A DNA stretch of 64,000 bases. It comes from Dichetophora obliterata (lineage: Eukaryota > Arthropoda > Insecta > Diptera > Sciomyzidae). Below, in pieces: positions 31,626-44,037 of the stretch. The notes under the pieces are model-generated. The model had not been told where the DNA came from. It saw only the letters and a program-made list of their open reading frames with translations, and did not search any database. The stretch covers positions 129,946,420-130,010,419 of the forward strand of contig OY986438.1 of the NCBI GenBank assembly GCA_963920525.1. The letters run 5' to 3'. Position numbers and translations under genes: made by a program. Within the stretch, counting starts at the first letter, position 1, and every line of letters begins with the position of its first letter.

Positions 31626-32967
31626 AAAGCCACTATGTTTTTAACGTTGACCCCTGCCGCGAAGGTTTAATTCAACGGTGCTCCAAAGCTTGGGACAAAT
31701 ATGAAGCGTCGGCCAATGCCCCTTCAGAATTCAAGACAGACCACTTTGAAAGGTTCCCGTAATAACATGCCACAGAACCCCAATTACTGATGTCAAAAGA
31801 CACATTCATGACCGTGACTCATTCAGCCACTCGAATTTAAACATGACTTGGTTATTTTAATAACCATGGGTTATCTCAGTATCAATACCAATAATGCAAC
31901 CCATTATTTTTGGCCGCTACAAAATCATCACATTCATATCAAAGGTCATCACTCTCTGACATGAAAAATTAAGGCAACATCCTGGGGCCGTCACTCAGGC
32001 AATCAGGTTCCTCAATCTCAGTGGACACAACTCAGATTATTTAGGTTTCCCCGTCGCCTGTTCCCAAATTCCAAAGGTTACAGTATATTGATCCGGTAGT
32101 TGCTTACTTCCTAACATTTACTGTTTGAAATTAGCGAGATTCAATCTACCATCATTATCTTAGTAATTTAAGGGAATCACCAACCCGAGTTCAACTTAAG
32201 TGTAACTCACACCGGCCTTCCTGGCCTAACCACAGCCAGAGCGTATTTAACCCCGAAGGACCATGCCCAATGACAGTCAATACCTGAGCTCAAGGCTCCA
32301 CCTGACAAGGCTCTTCAACATCCCGTCTTACAGACCAAAAGTTCTTAGAACATTTATATTTGACTGTGACACCTTCAGCCACTAGAATTGTACATGACTA
32401 GGTTAAAAAAATAACCATTGGTTTCCCAGTAAAACCGGGTAAACCACAATCCTACTTATACAATTTCGTTAACCTAATTAAGACTTAATAAAAAGCCTCT
32501 TTTGGAAAACTAGGAAGCATGAGCCGTTGTATACCAATTGTCTTATACAACGGTCCAAAGATTAAATGTTTCCTACATAAAACCTTTATTCTAAGATAAG
32601 GTCTGCAGAACAACGATAGATCAGGTCTCCTCACCATTGATGGATGACTGTCCCCGCTCTTCAAGTTATGTTGGATTGATCGTCCATCGAAAGCATATTA
32701 CAATGACGGTGTAATGATAACTTAATATCAAAACCATGCTTTCTCCAAGAATATGGCAACCAACAACCAAGGCTCAAGGTAAACCTTTTTCTTTTACAGT
32801 TATCAGATGAACATTCAAGAGCCGTGCCTCAAGAATGAACTCATTATGAGATCAGGGCACGGCCCATGAACTGCCCATCCAATAACAAACCCTCACCCTT
32901 CTATTCCTGGCTTGGGACAGGCAGATTCCCCGAAGGTCCTCTAGCGGGTTTGGTTATAACCTTACAG
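31626..32967. repeat. GC-richer insert of unknown type between 17-bp direct repeats
   Basis: The 1325 bp (31626-32950) followed by the second copy of TGGTTATAACCTTACAG shows no recognised protein. Two diverged copies of a 64-bp phrase lie inside it (31817-31880 and 32367-32432), sharing CTTCAGCCACT-like, CATGACTNGGTTA and AATAACCAT. CTTGGGACA occurs near both ends. It could be a solo LTR, a SINE-like or composite repeat, or part of the LOA 3' UTR duplicated in tandem. I cannot decide between these. Confidence 0.45.
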
Positions 32968-33110
32968 TGCGTTACTCCCTCAACTTACAGGAACATGAGG
33001 TTATGGTATCAAAACGGCTCACTAGAGCTACTTGGATCCTACTTTTATGTAGCATTACCATCTAAACCAGACATGAGCTTCCAGAAGCTCAGTTGGCTCA
33101 GCTACAAATT

Positions 33111-34354
33111 TGTTTTGTTTTATCAACTTTGTGTTTGCACATTTGTAAAAAAAAAACACGTACAAAAAATAACAACAAAACCCACAGTCACCAAATTTCA
33201 AACTTGCTAACAATAAACTGGCATGCAAGTCTTACTTGACTTGGCACTTGAGATGTTTGTGCCGTTACATGTGTTGTACACAAACACACATGATTTGTTT
33301 TTATTTTGCTGGTCAATTTTTTTATAGAAATAGAAAATCAGTGTAACCTTTTTGGTTTTTTGTATTGTATTAACATTTTTTATTTTGTTCTTTTTTTTGC
33401 AACGAGTATAATTTTGTGTTTGTTTTTTTTAAAAAAAAAACAATGGCTCACTAAATTTATTTTCCTGCTCATGACTGATCTAAACCAACAATCCAACCAA
33501 CCAGCCAACCAGGGTCTGTGCACTTTTCCTACGCACAATCTATATATATTTGTATGACTTATAACATATAATTATGCTTACATAAATTAATGCTACTTTG
33601 TTTAATTATTATTTGCAATATTATTTAAATCAATGCATCTATTTCATTGTTTAAAACAGTATTTATTATAATATACCGATATAACTCTATATTAGTTTAT
33701 AAGCAGAACAATTTCTTAAATAAAGTCATTAACTTTTCTCTTGCTTCTTTTCTTCTAACTTGCTCCTTTAATTTGGGTAACGGCGAAAACGAGAATTTAA
33801 AAAAAGCCAATAGCGTTTTTAAGCGCTGGCTAAACTTTATAAGCAGACCCTATATAAAAGTATATCTTTAAACCACTTACGACGTTACAATATAAAATCA
33901 CCTTTTAAACTTTTTCAACTCTGATAATAAAATGACTTGCTCGAACTAGAAAATATTTCTCATTTAAAGATTTTTCAAACCAGTTTTACATGAAATGCAA
34001 AGGTGGTGAAAAAGTCCAGGTACTCAATCTTGTTTAGCATCCTTGATTTATGTTTAGTAGAGTGCTGAGCCTCTTGATCATATTCCATTTATTATTGGCA
34101 TTATTTTTCTCAAGGATATACGTTTGTGGAATTCTTTGCAAAGAACTGAAAAATTATTCTTTAAATTGGGCGATGCACTAAAATCCATTAGGTATAAGAT
34201 ACAAATTTGAAATCGCTTTAATTTTATGTTTTAATGAAACGTTTACAACGATTTCCATCTTACGTTAAATATTTGCAAACACGATCTATTTTGAGTTCAC
34301 TTTACTAATCTACAAAAATTTTAAAAACCTATTTATTTATAATAAAAAGTTCAG
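33111..34354. other. Spacer
   Basis: AT-rich with T-runs and a CCAACCAACCAGCCAACCAG tract near 33496-33515. No gene was supported. The short frames at 33306-33871 look like chance. Confidence 0.5.
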
Positions 34355-35760
34355 TGCAGCAATGTTTGTGCATATTACTAAAGCGTTTGATACTGTTAAT
34401 CTTAAGTTCTTGCTGGATAACATGTATAAGGCTGGATTTAGGGGTTTTGTTTTTGACTGGTTTCAGTCCTATTTGGAAAATAGAAGGCAATGTGTCAAAA
34501 TTTTAAATTATTATAGTTCATCAGAAGTTCTGTCTCTAGGTGTTCCTCAGGGCTCAGTCTTGGGCCCTGTTTTGTTTCCAATTTTTATAAACTCGCTTTT
34601 TAAACTTAAATGCTGTAGTTCTATTAATGCGGATGATATGGCCTGTGCCTTCTCGTGTGAGACTCTCCTTTGAATTTATCTGTAGATATAAACCACGACC
34701 TTGCTGTTTTAAGTCACTGGTTTATGATTCATAATTTAGTACTCAGTGATAAAACTAGAATTATGTTATTTTATGTTAATAAAAGAAAATTCGAATCTGA
34801 CTCTTTCTTTTTTCATAACGGAAAATGTGAAAAGTCTTGTCTGAGTAATGATATATGTTCTTCTTCTAAATGTACTCAAACTTTCTTTGATGTTGGGCCT
34901 TGTTCTTCGTGTTGCTTTTCTATTGAAAATGTTTGTTGCTTCAAGTATCTAGGTGTCTGGCTGGATAGTGATATGAATTGGTCAACTCACACAACTGTGC
35001 TAAAGAAGTATCTCATGACATCTCTATTTGTTAAGAGCTTATTGTAGCCCTATTCTTCTTAACTGTATCTATTTTGGGCTATTTCAAACAAAACTTGAGT
35101 ATGGGATAAGTTGTTGGAGTGGTACGTACAAAAATAAAATTTTTCCTCTTCCCGTCTAACAAAAGCATGCCATTCGCATTATTTGTAATAAAAGTAGATT
35201 TTATAGTAGTCTGTTACTTTTTAAAAATCTTAACATTCTGCCGTTAAAACATTTATATTTCTATAAAGTTTTATAAATCTTTTTCGACAATTCCGGGTAT
35301 TTGGTGAGTCAACGCTCAGACATATATCATTTAAGAATCAATAGTCAGAAGATGGCTGCTGTCAAACATCATATCTTGAGAATTTTTTTTTATTTTCTTA
35401 CTTCAGTAGCTCCACGGCTTTTCAATAGCTCTCCGTTTGAAATAAGATCTATTCGGGTTAAATCTGTTTTCCTAAAAAGGATAATACTTTGGTTTTTAGA
35501 ATGTAATTATTCAGATATTGATGCATTACTATTGTTTACACTCTGATTAAAGTCTCTTTGAGTTCATTTCGTATTTCGTTAGTTTGTTTGTTGTTTGGTT
35601 TGTTTCTTCTATCATTAATAATAATTAATAATAAATTTTTTTAATTAAAATTTTTAATAATAATACGAATTTGAATAAGTTGATATTGGTTCATTTTGTT
35701 TCTTTTTGTAACTTTGTATTTTTGTTTAATTCTGTAAAATAAATAATAAATAAAAGAATA
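34355..35760 (+). mobile_element. CR1/L2-like (Daphne-type) non-LTR retrotransposon, 5'-truncated
   Basis: It begins within RT at FVHITKAFDTV (34362), where the first catalytic Asp is replaced by His, and ends with a TAAAATAAATAATAAATAAA tail at about 35735-35756. Motifs are DWFQSYLENRRQ, GVPQGSVLGP and a catalytic box reading NADDMA (34624-34641; YADD expected). KYLGVWLDSDMNWS (about 34945-34990), LEYGISCWSG and LPLKHLYFYKVL follow, the last pair typical of the CR1/L2/Daphne group as I remember it. Stops occur at 34671-34673 and 35045-35047, and the C-terminus is frameshifted. There is no RNase H. Confidence 0.7.
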
Positions 35761-37370
35761 AAATTTCAATTATTTGCAAACCTTACCTCATATTTAAGAA
35801 GGCTATAAATTCTTTAATATTTTTATATATTTTCTCATATTTCACTACACACTAAATAATCTCATTTACACCTCAGATTACTTTAAGAGTCTGCAACTGA
35901 CCCTGAATATTTTATTAGAAAATTTTACATAGAATTTTGAACTTAAAACTTATATTTAACAACTTATTTCTATGCTTTCGCTAGTCTAAAAGTAAATAGA
36001 AAAAAATATACAAAAACAACAGCAATTTGCATGCTTAATTTTTGCCAACAACAACAACTTTCTATCTCACTTCATTGCTCCATTTGTGCTTTCCATAAAA
36101 TAAATGAAAAAAAAGTAATGAAATAAAACAACTCCATGAATATTGTAGCCTTGAGAGAAGAACCACGATTACATGTACTACCACTGAGTTATACCATGGT
36201 TCACATGTAAGCATACACACACACAACACACACAAACGCACACAACTCAATCACACACAAATACACTCAGTTGAAATTATTTCTCAACTTAATTAAGAAT
36301 AAATTCGTTCCCTCTTTAATAGACGCGCAAAGAATAACAAAAACGTTTCAAGTGCAATTTACGGTAATAGAAAGTAAAGCACCAGCGGCTGTTTCAAAAG
36401 AGTGGAGAAGAGTGTTTTCTTTTTGTATTGTAGAGTTTAGGTTGGAATGCTGTTTTTGAGGGTCGCCGGTAGTTGAGACTGCCAGCAGATTTCACACTAT
36501 TATGTAAAATAATCAGCTGACAAAAGGGGGGTTCAAACAAAGAAAATGTGTGAAATATATAGGAATTGGTGTAAAAGAACAAAAAGTAGTACATGTATTC
36601 AAAATTGTTGAGATGAGTTTACCAAACAACTGCAACATATAATTCCACTTTTGGAAGATTTATAAATAAGTTTAATGGTCTTTGATATGGATTTCACAAA
36701 ACTTTACAAAACTTTTAAGTCCAGGTCAGAATAATTTCTTTTTAATAATAAAAAATTAAGAAAATAACCTATTAATGCTAATTTATCAAAATGCTAATAG
36801 ATGTAATAGCATTTAAAAGGGTCTTTGTTTTTAATATCCCAAAAAGATACGAAATTACGATTATGAAATTGAATGTCTTTAATTTTAATTACTTCTTAAG
36901 TTCATAAAATAAAGGACCATATATAGCGTTTTCATGCATATGTCTATCGTATCAGCGCTTCAGTACATTTTATGAACACCGAATGTCATTGCTTTCAGCA
37001 TTCAAGCATTCGCTTGTAAAAAACATCGAATTTTCTTTATGTGCACATAGTTTTGTTTTGACATAAGCTCGAATGAAAAATTAATGACAGAATATTACAG
37101 CTTCGATGAGTAGTAGGTATTAAAAGCAAGAATAAAAGAATGTGCATTTTTAATGAAATCAGTTTTTTTATTTAAAATAATTTCCTTCACATGATTTTAG
37201 TTGTGAGCTTTTTAGATCAGGTAAGTTTGAAGAAGGCAACAACAACAACAACAATTCTGTGTAGAGTCAATCACACATCAGACTACACAACTGTCTCGGA
37301 GGCTGCTAAACCTCGCTCTTCAGTAGTCTTGACTGATTAATCTGTGAACTAATTCGTAACAATTTTAATG
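35761..37370. other. Spacer with CA and CAA microsatellites
   Basis: A CA-rich tract lies at about 36212-36268 and (CAA)n at about 37225-37248. No element or gene could be supported. Confidence 0.5.
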
Positions 37371-37515
37371 CTCTAATCTAGGCCTCTGCGAGTAGACCTA
37401 GAAAGAACTCGAATCGAAACTTGTATCGAAAAACTCGATTTTTCGAGTAAATCGATGATTATGATTTCGAGTATTTTGAGTTTTTTCAGTTCCCGTTTAT
37501 GTTGTTGATCTCAGT

Positions 37516-38574
37516 CAGTGTTGTGACATATTAGTTTTGAAAGTAATATGTTACTTATAACTAGAGTTCGACCGAATATTCAGTTTCGGTTCCGGTCAGT
37601 TTGAAATGTAATGCCATATTAAGGCCGATTAGCCGAAACTAGCCGAAACTTTTGGTCAAAATTTCTTGCATCAGTCATTTAATTCAAATATATAAGTTTG
37701 GTTTAATAAAAATATTTACAACGCAATGTACGAAACAAAAATTATGAATTCGTCCATAATGTGATTTAACGTGTTAACACAAAACATTTTGGTTGTTTTT
37801 ATGCGTTCGATACTATCATTTTTGATTTTATCATCTCTATTGCAATTAATATCAAAGTTTTATTGGTACTGAGGCCAGTAATTGATAATTAAACTTACGA
37901 ACGAATTATGTGTGTGTGTGTGTGGAATAAAAGAAAAGAAATTTAAATATTTCTATTTTTATAATACTAAACCTTAAAAAAAAAAACAAACTACTTTGTT
38001 CTGTAGTTCTATAAAAATGAACATTGTAAGTGCATACTATTTTGAGCGTGTACGGATGATATAAAGTATGGGGTAATAAAAAATAAAATAAAAAATGATC
38101 TCAGTTATTATTATAGTAAACTTTAATCAATTATAAACTTCCATATTCAAAAAATACTTTTTTTTTATTACATTTTGTTCTTATGTGTATGATAGTACTT
38201 TTGTTTCCTTTTAATAAAAATAAAAATATTTGTAAAAACTTAAATTTTTAAATTAATACCCAGTTTAGGTTTCGGTTTCGGCCGAAAATCCGGTTTCGGT
38301 CGGACACTACTTATAACATTTAACCGACTTCTTAATGTAATAATATTATAATGCATATTATTTTAAAATGAAAGTAATTAGTTACTTATTACTATTACCT
38401 TTTGAATAAAATTGTAACAAATAGAAAAATACGTTACAAAAAAACAATTAAGTTTTTCTTTTATATTATTGTAATTAAGTAACTAGTCAAAAAGTAATAA
38501 CATTACCGCTTAAGAGACAAGGAAATAATATTGCCTGACATATTATATTACTTTGCGTTACAGTCACAACACTG
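37516..38574. mobile_element. hAT-type MITE, interrupted
   Basis: It starts CAGTGTTGTGACATA and ends TCACAACACTG. The flanks ATCTCAGT and ATTTCAAT match at 6 of 8. Without the inner insertion it is about 300 bp, mostly GTAATATGTTAC-type sequence (AGTAAT/ATTACT in mirrored order). Non-coding. Confidence 0.75.
37562..38309. mobile_element. hAT-type MITE (TAGNGTNCGACCG termini), 748 bp
   Basis: The ends TAGAGTTCGACCG and CGGTCGGACACTA are inverted (11 of 13), and CTTATAAC is duplicated at 37554-37561 and 38310-38317. Subterminal sequence repeats TTTCGGTT / GGCCGAAA many times. Inside is a GT microsatellite (about 37907-37922). Inserted in the MITE at 37516-38574. Confidence 0.8.
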
Positions 38575-39765
38575 ATTTCAATGTGTGTGAGTACTTATCA
38601 GTGGAAACACCCAGCAGAAAATAAAACAGCATGGATTTTCAGCATATATGTAAGCGAATTAGCAGTATTATATTGTGAGTAATTGAAGCGGTATTTTTGT
38701 TATAAGCCTTGATTTGTCCAAATGTAAAGTTAATAAGGTAATAACACAGCCAAACTTATAAGCTTGGGGATCAGACAAAATATGTATACTATATGGGCAT
38801 TTCCCTAATTGCGCACGTAACGGTCGTATAACTTTAATGTTACTAAAAATTGAGAAAGCAACAAAAATTGAAACTTTGTTGATCCTGTTTTGATTTTTGG
38901 ATAGTACTCCGATTTCACAGTGCGTCGAAAAACAAAAAAGTTAAAATTACAAGAACCATTCGCAAAAATTCTCAAAGAATTACATTTTGAGAGTCCATCG
39001 CTCTTGGTTACACCTCTCAATGTCGTCACAACTTTTTTAATTGATATTAAAAATTTATGTGTTCGAATATTTTAGCGCAACAACATTCGCTAATACTCAG
39101 TAGAATTGAACTTAGAATACGATTATGTAAAAAGAAATCGGGGAAAAAGTATGTAGCCTGTAGCGAAGGCAATTCTTGTATTTTTAATAAATTTTCCAAA
39201 ATATATTTACGAAACTAAACTGCACTTAAAAATACCTTTCCATTGAACCCCTTCCAATCCATGGATTTCGATATTGCATGTTTTGGGAATATGTTTCCAT
39301 TTCCTATTGGGTTAAAATGCTTAGAACACTCATGAGTCATGAATCATAGCTGATCACAGTGGAATGGTTTTTTAAATAATCACATATATTTATTGTGTGT
39401 AGTAGTAGTTCTAATGAAATAAATTAAGTTTAAAGCAATGTTAATACCAATATTTCAGGAGTTATAAATAATTAAATTTCATCGAATATAAACAACATAG
39501 ATAGCTACACTCTCAGTTTTTATATGCATATATGAACCTTCAAATTGTTTCGAAAATTTTGGTTTAAGTTTTCCCCTATTGAATTAACATTAAAAACGTC
39601 ATAGTAAAATAAACTTTTAATTCAAATAAGCTGTATATTGTATATCGTATTTGCATGTTTGATTCATTGTATGGTTTGTTCAAGGTCACCTATAAAACAA
39701 CTCATTGAATAGAATAACGTTACTGAGTTCTTTCTGAACAGAGTTGCCATGTTTCATTTGAAGAA

Positions 39766-40291
39766 TTGGGGTTGAATCGGCTAAGGTGAGAGTTGATTGT
39801 CACTTTTTGATAGTCGTTTTTGATTGTCGTTTTTGATCATCAACTTTTCGTTGCTCTGTGTTAAGCGATCACTTAATATTTTCAATACTTGGCAGCACTT
39901 ACCATTCTCTCAAAAATTAAATGTCATTTCGGGCAGCTGTTAAATTATTGTTATTGTTTTCCTTAAACGAAAATTTTTCAAAAAACTAAACAAAAATAAT
40001 TATCATTTTATTCGACTTTTTTCTTAAATTTTTTCTAAGAAGTCGAATTTTCTTATAATTTTTATTTTCTTCATATCTCATAGTGATTTAACACACTTTT
40101 TCACTTTGAACTGTTAATTTAAACGAGTTTGCGATTAACTGTTACAAATATATGAAAACGACACCTAAATAGCTGTCGTTAAAAATTAATAGCTGAAAGC
40201 GATAGTCAATTTGATAATCACTTTACGTGGAGCAAACTTGATGATTTTGGTCATCAACTATCAACAATCATTTTAGCCGATACCACCCCTG
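39766..40291. mobile_element. 526-bp MITE with TTGGGGTTGAATCGGC termini
   Basis: The left end TTGGGGTTGAATCGGCTAAG corresponds to CAGGGGTGGTATCGGCTAAA read from the right. Both are followed by TGA..GTTGAT, and TTGATNRTCAC-type repeats fill both arms. A central hairpin (TTCGACTTTTTTCTTA ... CTAAGAAGTCGAA) lies near 40012-40048. hAT-like by its CAGGG start. The flanking duplication is not clear. Confidence 0.6.
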
Positions 40292-40660
40292 TTTTTTAAC
40301 TTACAAATATATTCAGATCTCATTCATCTTTAAATTTTTCCCTTTTCGAAAAATTATGGTCTTAAAATTTTAAAGGATTTCATTTCAGTAAAAGTGGCAC
40401 AGGGTGAATGTTGTTTAAGTTTGTTTTAGTATATTTTTTGTAAAGTGTAACAATGGTAGTGAAATTTAATTGATGAATTGAGAAATCACCAATGAAGCCC
40501 ATGGAAATTGAAACGATCAATTGGATTTTGTGAATGAGATACGGTCATTTCTTATAGCACAAACTAAGTTTATAGGTTGTTTCTTCATTTGTGTGGACAA
40601 TTCAGCAATAAAAAATCCTGATAAAATTTATATGCACAAATGTAGATGTATATATCTTTC

Positions 40661-40687
40661 TTGCTCTCTCTTTCTCTCTCTCTCTTA
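40661..40687. repeat. CT microsatellite
   Basis: TTGCTCTCTCTTTCTCTCTC and following TCTCTT at 40661-40687. Simple repeat within the hAT-like element. Confidence 0.8.
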
Positions 40688-40988
40688 TTCTTTTGGCTAC
40701 TTGACTTAACAGACTTCTAGGAAAAATAGTTTCCTTTAATCCAACTTATCTTTTCAAAATAATAAGTATTCTAAGAGAAGTGGCAGCCCTGTTTAGAGTG
40801 AACTTGAGAACATAAAAAACAAGCATTGATTAGAAAAATACTCGAAAATGTACGAGTAATTCGATAATTTCTCCAGTATCTCGAAATTTCGATGTAATTG
40901 AAATGTCGAGTTACGCGAATCGAAATTTGAGTCGAGATGCACTGCTCGGCTCGACTCGTACTCGAAGCTACTCCCACAGGCCAAATGT

Positions 40989-41254
40989 AATCATATCGCT
41001 CATTTGCTGGAATAACGTCATAACTCAAAAAAAAAAAATTCATTTTGCATAAAACGCATTTAAAGTTTTCAATTGACTCACACCTTGTATGAAGAGATAC
41101 AGGCATTTCTCTTCTCACGCGAAGAATTTTCAAAATATTAACATGAAAGTTTTACAAAATATAAAGCATGATGCAAAGAACAATTCTGCATCATTAACCC
41201 AAAAATCGTGTTTTTTGAGTTATGACATTATTCGAGCAAATGAGCGATATGATT
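40989..41254. mobile_element. 266-bp foldback MITE with 42-nt arms
   Basis: AATCATATCGCTCATTTGCT at 40989 is mirrored at the right end (…AGCAAATGAGCGATATGATT, to 41254). The arms continue with GGAATAACGTCATAACTCAA versus CGAATAATGTCATAACTCAA. The right-hand duplication of the 3.6-kb hAT overlaps its left edge, so that hAT probably inserted at the border of this element. Non-coding. Confidence 0.75.
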
Positions 41255-41810
41255 TGAAAGCAGTAGTTATTTTTAGATAGTGCCTTCAACTCTCCCGTGG
41301 TGTCCGTGGTTCTAGATGCTTCTTATTTTTTCGAATTGAAACGAATTTTGCTTCGCTGGAACTTTAATACACTTATTCCAAAGATCCTCCAATAACTTTA
41401 TACCATATTTGTAATGACTATCCTTGTAATGATTAGCTCTGCAAACTACAGTTCCACGGCTGTCATAGATTCATAATTCGATAAAAAAAAAAACGAAAGC
41501 ACTGTTCGAAGGAACTGTTTGATTTTTCTGAAAAGGTAGTAGTCGCTGGTAGCCAAATCTGATGACTACGGTATGTGTTCAAGGAATTCATACTTTAATT
41601 CATTCAATTAATTCATTCATTGTCTTGATGAAAACGAATTTTTTTTCTTCTGTAAAGCAAGTTTTTTCTTACGAATTTTTTCATTCAGTTGATCCAAAAG
41701 GTAATCTCTTTCAACAAAGTCCTTTTTGCGCTGACCCAACGTATGATACAGCATTGTTATTGTAACATTACATATCAATGCAAGAAAGCACTTAAATTTA
41801 GCTACGCAAT
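41255..41810. other. Spacer
   Basis: No supported gene or repeat. Confidence 0.4.
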
Positions 41811-41967
41811 TATACTACGTTTACATTGGACCAACTTTCGACTTTAAAGTTGAGTTACCGAACCAGGGATGTTATGATTAGGACGTTTAAACGATACTAC
41901 AACAGTAAACACTTTTAAGTGACTCATTTAAAATGAGTCATTTGGTCCAATGAAAACGATAATACTA
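41811..41967. mobile_element. Small MITE with CATTGGACCAA arms
   Basis: CTACGTTTACATTGGACCAA at the left is mirrored by TATCGTTTTCATTGGACCAA read from the right. Next to the right arm is the palindrome TGACTCATTTAAAATGAGTCA (about 41919-41940). Short and non-coding, with no clear duplication. Confidence 0.5.
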
Positions 41968-42243
41968 CGTTTGATAGTATTTGGTTGTATTGGTAGTTTA
42001 ACTACCCTTGGGTAATTTTAAGCACAAAATAGATGTGCTACTTATCCTCGCGATCTTGATATGTCTTTGTATATAATGTTAAGTCGTTAAAATTTATTGC
42101 TTCCTCTGGAGTCCTACAAGGTAGTATCCTAAGGCTCTTATTTTTTATATTATACATAAATGACATCAGTAAATGTTTCAATAATTCCAAATTTTTAGTG
42201 TATGCCAATGACTTTAAAATTTTTCAACAATGTTTGCTTTAAT

Positions 42244-44037
42244 GTTTGGCCTTGTCGGAACTGTGGGTGGAGGATTTTCTCGTGAGTTTTATACACCAGA
42301 TGCTCTTGGGCAGGGTGGTGAACTGAGAACTGGGGATCCTCCACTCGCAGGTTTGTAAGCAAAGGTACTCCGCAGGGAGGAGTTTTGTCTCCACTTCTGT
42401 GGTCCGTGACAGTTGACCAGCTGTTGCGTATCATGTACGAGGCAGAGTACAAGGTTGTTACTTATGCAGACGATATTGCAATCATTTTTAGCGGAAAGTT
42501 TCCCCAGACTCTCTGTCAACTCGTGGAGAGAGCACTCTTAATTCTTTCGTGAAAGGCATCCTCGTGTGGTTTAAGTGTAAACCCCGAGAAAACAGATCTC
42601 ATCCTTTTCACTAGGAAATATAAAACCCCCAACTTAGAACCTTCGCGTCTGAACGGAACGAGGTTGCTTTTTAGCGACAGCACCAGATACCTAGGAGTTA
42701 TTCTGGATAAGAAGCTTATCTGGAATGTTTACATTAAGGAACGTGTTAAAAAAGCAATCATACCACTATTTACCTGTAAAAAAGCTATTGGTAAAAATGA
42801 AGTTTTTCCCCCAAAATAGTACACGCTGGATTTATACAGCAATTTTCCGCCCCATACTTATATATGGCTCACTGGTATGGTGGAGAGCCCTCGATAAGAC
42901 AACTGCACTTGAGAAGTTTGCAAAGGTGCAAAGAAGCGCAGGTCTATGTATTACTGGGGCACTGTCCTTAACACCAACCAGCGCCCTCAATGTCATGCTT
43001 CACCTTCCTCCTCTCGATATCTTTGCCAGGGAATGTGCCAACACAGCAGCCCTCAGACTGAGAGAATCTGGTAATTGGATAGGTAACAACTGCGGCCACA
43101 TAATTATTCTGAACTCGTCTGCACACGTCACAACAGACTACTGTGTGGCGTGCTTAAATCTTGCAAAGAACTACGTAGTTCTCATCCCTTCATGGCAAGA
43201 CTGGGCAAACTAAATCCCCCTTAAAACCTCCAGCATAAAAATCTTCACAGGTTGATCCAAACTTCGAGAACAAGTTGAGGGAGGTATATTCTCCCAGGAT
43301 CTCGAAATCGAAGCTTCCTTGAGACTTCCTAACTATTGTAGTGTCTACCAAGCGGAAATGATGGCTATTCTCGAAACCACTAAGATTCTAGGTCAAAAAG
43401 ACCTTGAAGGAAAGAGTATTTCCATCTTTTCAGATAACCAAGCTGCGCTGAAAGCACTGAACTCAAATTTTGACAACTCTAAAACTCTCACTGAGTACCG
43501 CAGATTTCTTAACGAGATGGCAAGGCTACTCAGAATTTACCTCATATGAGTACCCGGACACATGGATATCGAGGGCAATAATTTGGCCGATGAATTGGCA
43601 AGGAAGGGTACGACCTCTAACACTCTCTTAAATGAGGACTTTATTGGTATACCTAATAACACAAAAACGCTGGGACCACCTTTATACATATAGGATAACT
43701 AAGCTAATATGTCCTACCTACGACTTAAAACGCACCAATTCACTGCTTGAGTTAAACAGGGTAAACCTGTCAAAAATAGTAGGAATTCTAACGGGGCATT
43801 GCCTGATCGGAGCGCATGCTCTTCGGTTGCGACTTCCATCAAACGATTTATGCAGAAGCTGCAGATGTGAGGAGGAGGTAGAAAATGTTCAGCACCTCCT
43901 CTGCGAATGTCAGGCTCTAGCTAAAAGGAGAATGGCAACTCTGGGCCATCCCTTTGGCATGGGACTTGCCAAAGTCTCGTCTATCCAGCGAGTCGTCTAT
44001 CGGCTCAGCCACCTAACCTACCTAACCTAACCTAACC
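42244..44037 (+). mobile_element. LOA-type non-LTR retrotransposon, 5'-truncated
   Basis: It is flanked by TTGCTTTAAT on both sides and lies within a Jockey fragment. It ends in a CCTAACCTAACCTAACC tail (about 44020-44037), unusual as a retrotransposon tail. The content is the RT second half, thumb, RNase H and zinc knuckle. It is GC-richer than the surroundings and moderately damaged. Confidence 0.8.
42249..44029 (+). pseudogene. LOA-type RT-RNase H polyprotein, truncated and broken
   Basis: It reads ELWVEDFLVSFIHQMLLGRV, then RFVSKGTPQGGVLSPLLW, then the intact catalytic box YADD (TAT-GCA-GAC-GAT at 42463-42474), NPEKTDLILFT and YLGVILDKKLIW. The thumb includes YGSLVWWRALDK and VQRSAGLCITGAL (42740-43000). 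RNase H follows with YQAEMMAILETTK and FSDNQAALKAL (about 43430-43460), then VPGHMDIEGNNLADELARKG (about 43550-43613). The final knuckle is CRSCRCEEE...HLLCECQAL (about 43854-43920). At least four frame changes or stops mean it is inactive. It is better preserved than the copy at 29880. Confidence 0.8.

Larger units (their letters stand above)
29860..33110 (+). mobile_element. LOA-type non-LTR retrotransposon with RNase H, 5'-truncated
   Basis: Coding traces run from RT (about 29890) through RNase H (30990-31210) to a C-terminal zinc-knuckle region, ending about 31618. A direct repeat TGGTTATAACCTTACAG at 31609-31625 and 32951-32967 suggests that 31626-32950 was inserted and that the 3' end of the element continues after 32967. 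The region is clearly GC-richer than its surroundings. RNase H fused to RT with FIDIEGAFNN is typical of LOA/Jockey-group elements (remembered). It is heavily mutated. Confidence 0.65.
37379..40984. mobile_element. hAT-like element of 3.6 kb hosting three other elements
   Basis: The ends TAGGCCTCTGCGAGTAG and the complement of TTGGCCTGTGGGAGTAG are inverted. The 8-bp flanks CTCTAATC (37371-37378) and ATGTAATC (40985-40992) agree at 6 of 8. Both subterminal regions are packed with ACTCGA/TCGAGT hexamers, likely transposase-binding repeats. No transposase was recognised. Nested inside are a hAT MITE at 37516-38574 (with another in it) and a MITE at 39766-40291. Confidence 0.65.

Noticed and set aside
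41811..41967. Relation to the MITE at 60890-61200 through a shared ATTGGAC phrase
   Set aside because: The termini and flanks differ. A seven-base match in AT-rich DNA is not evidence of kinship.
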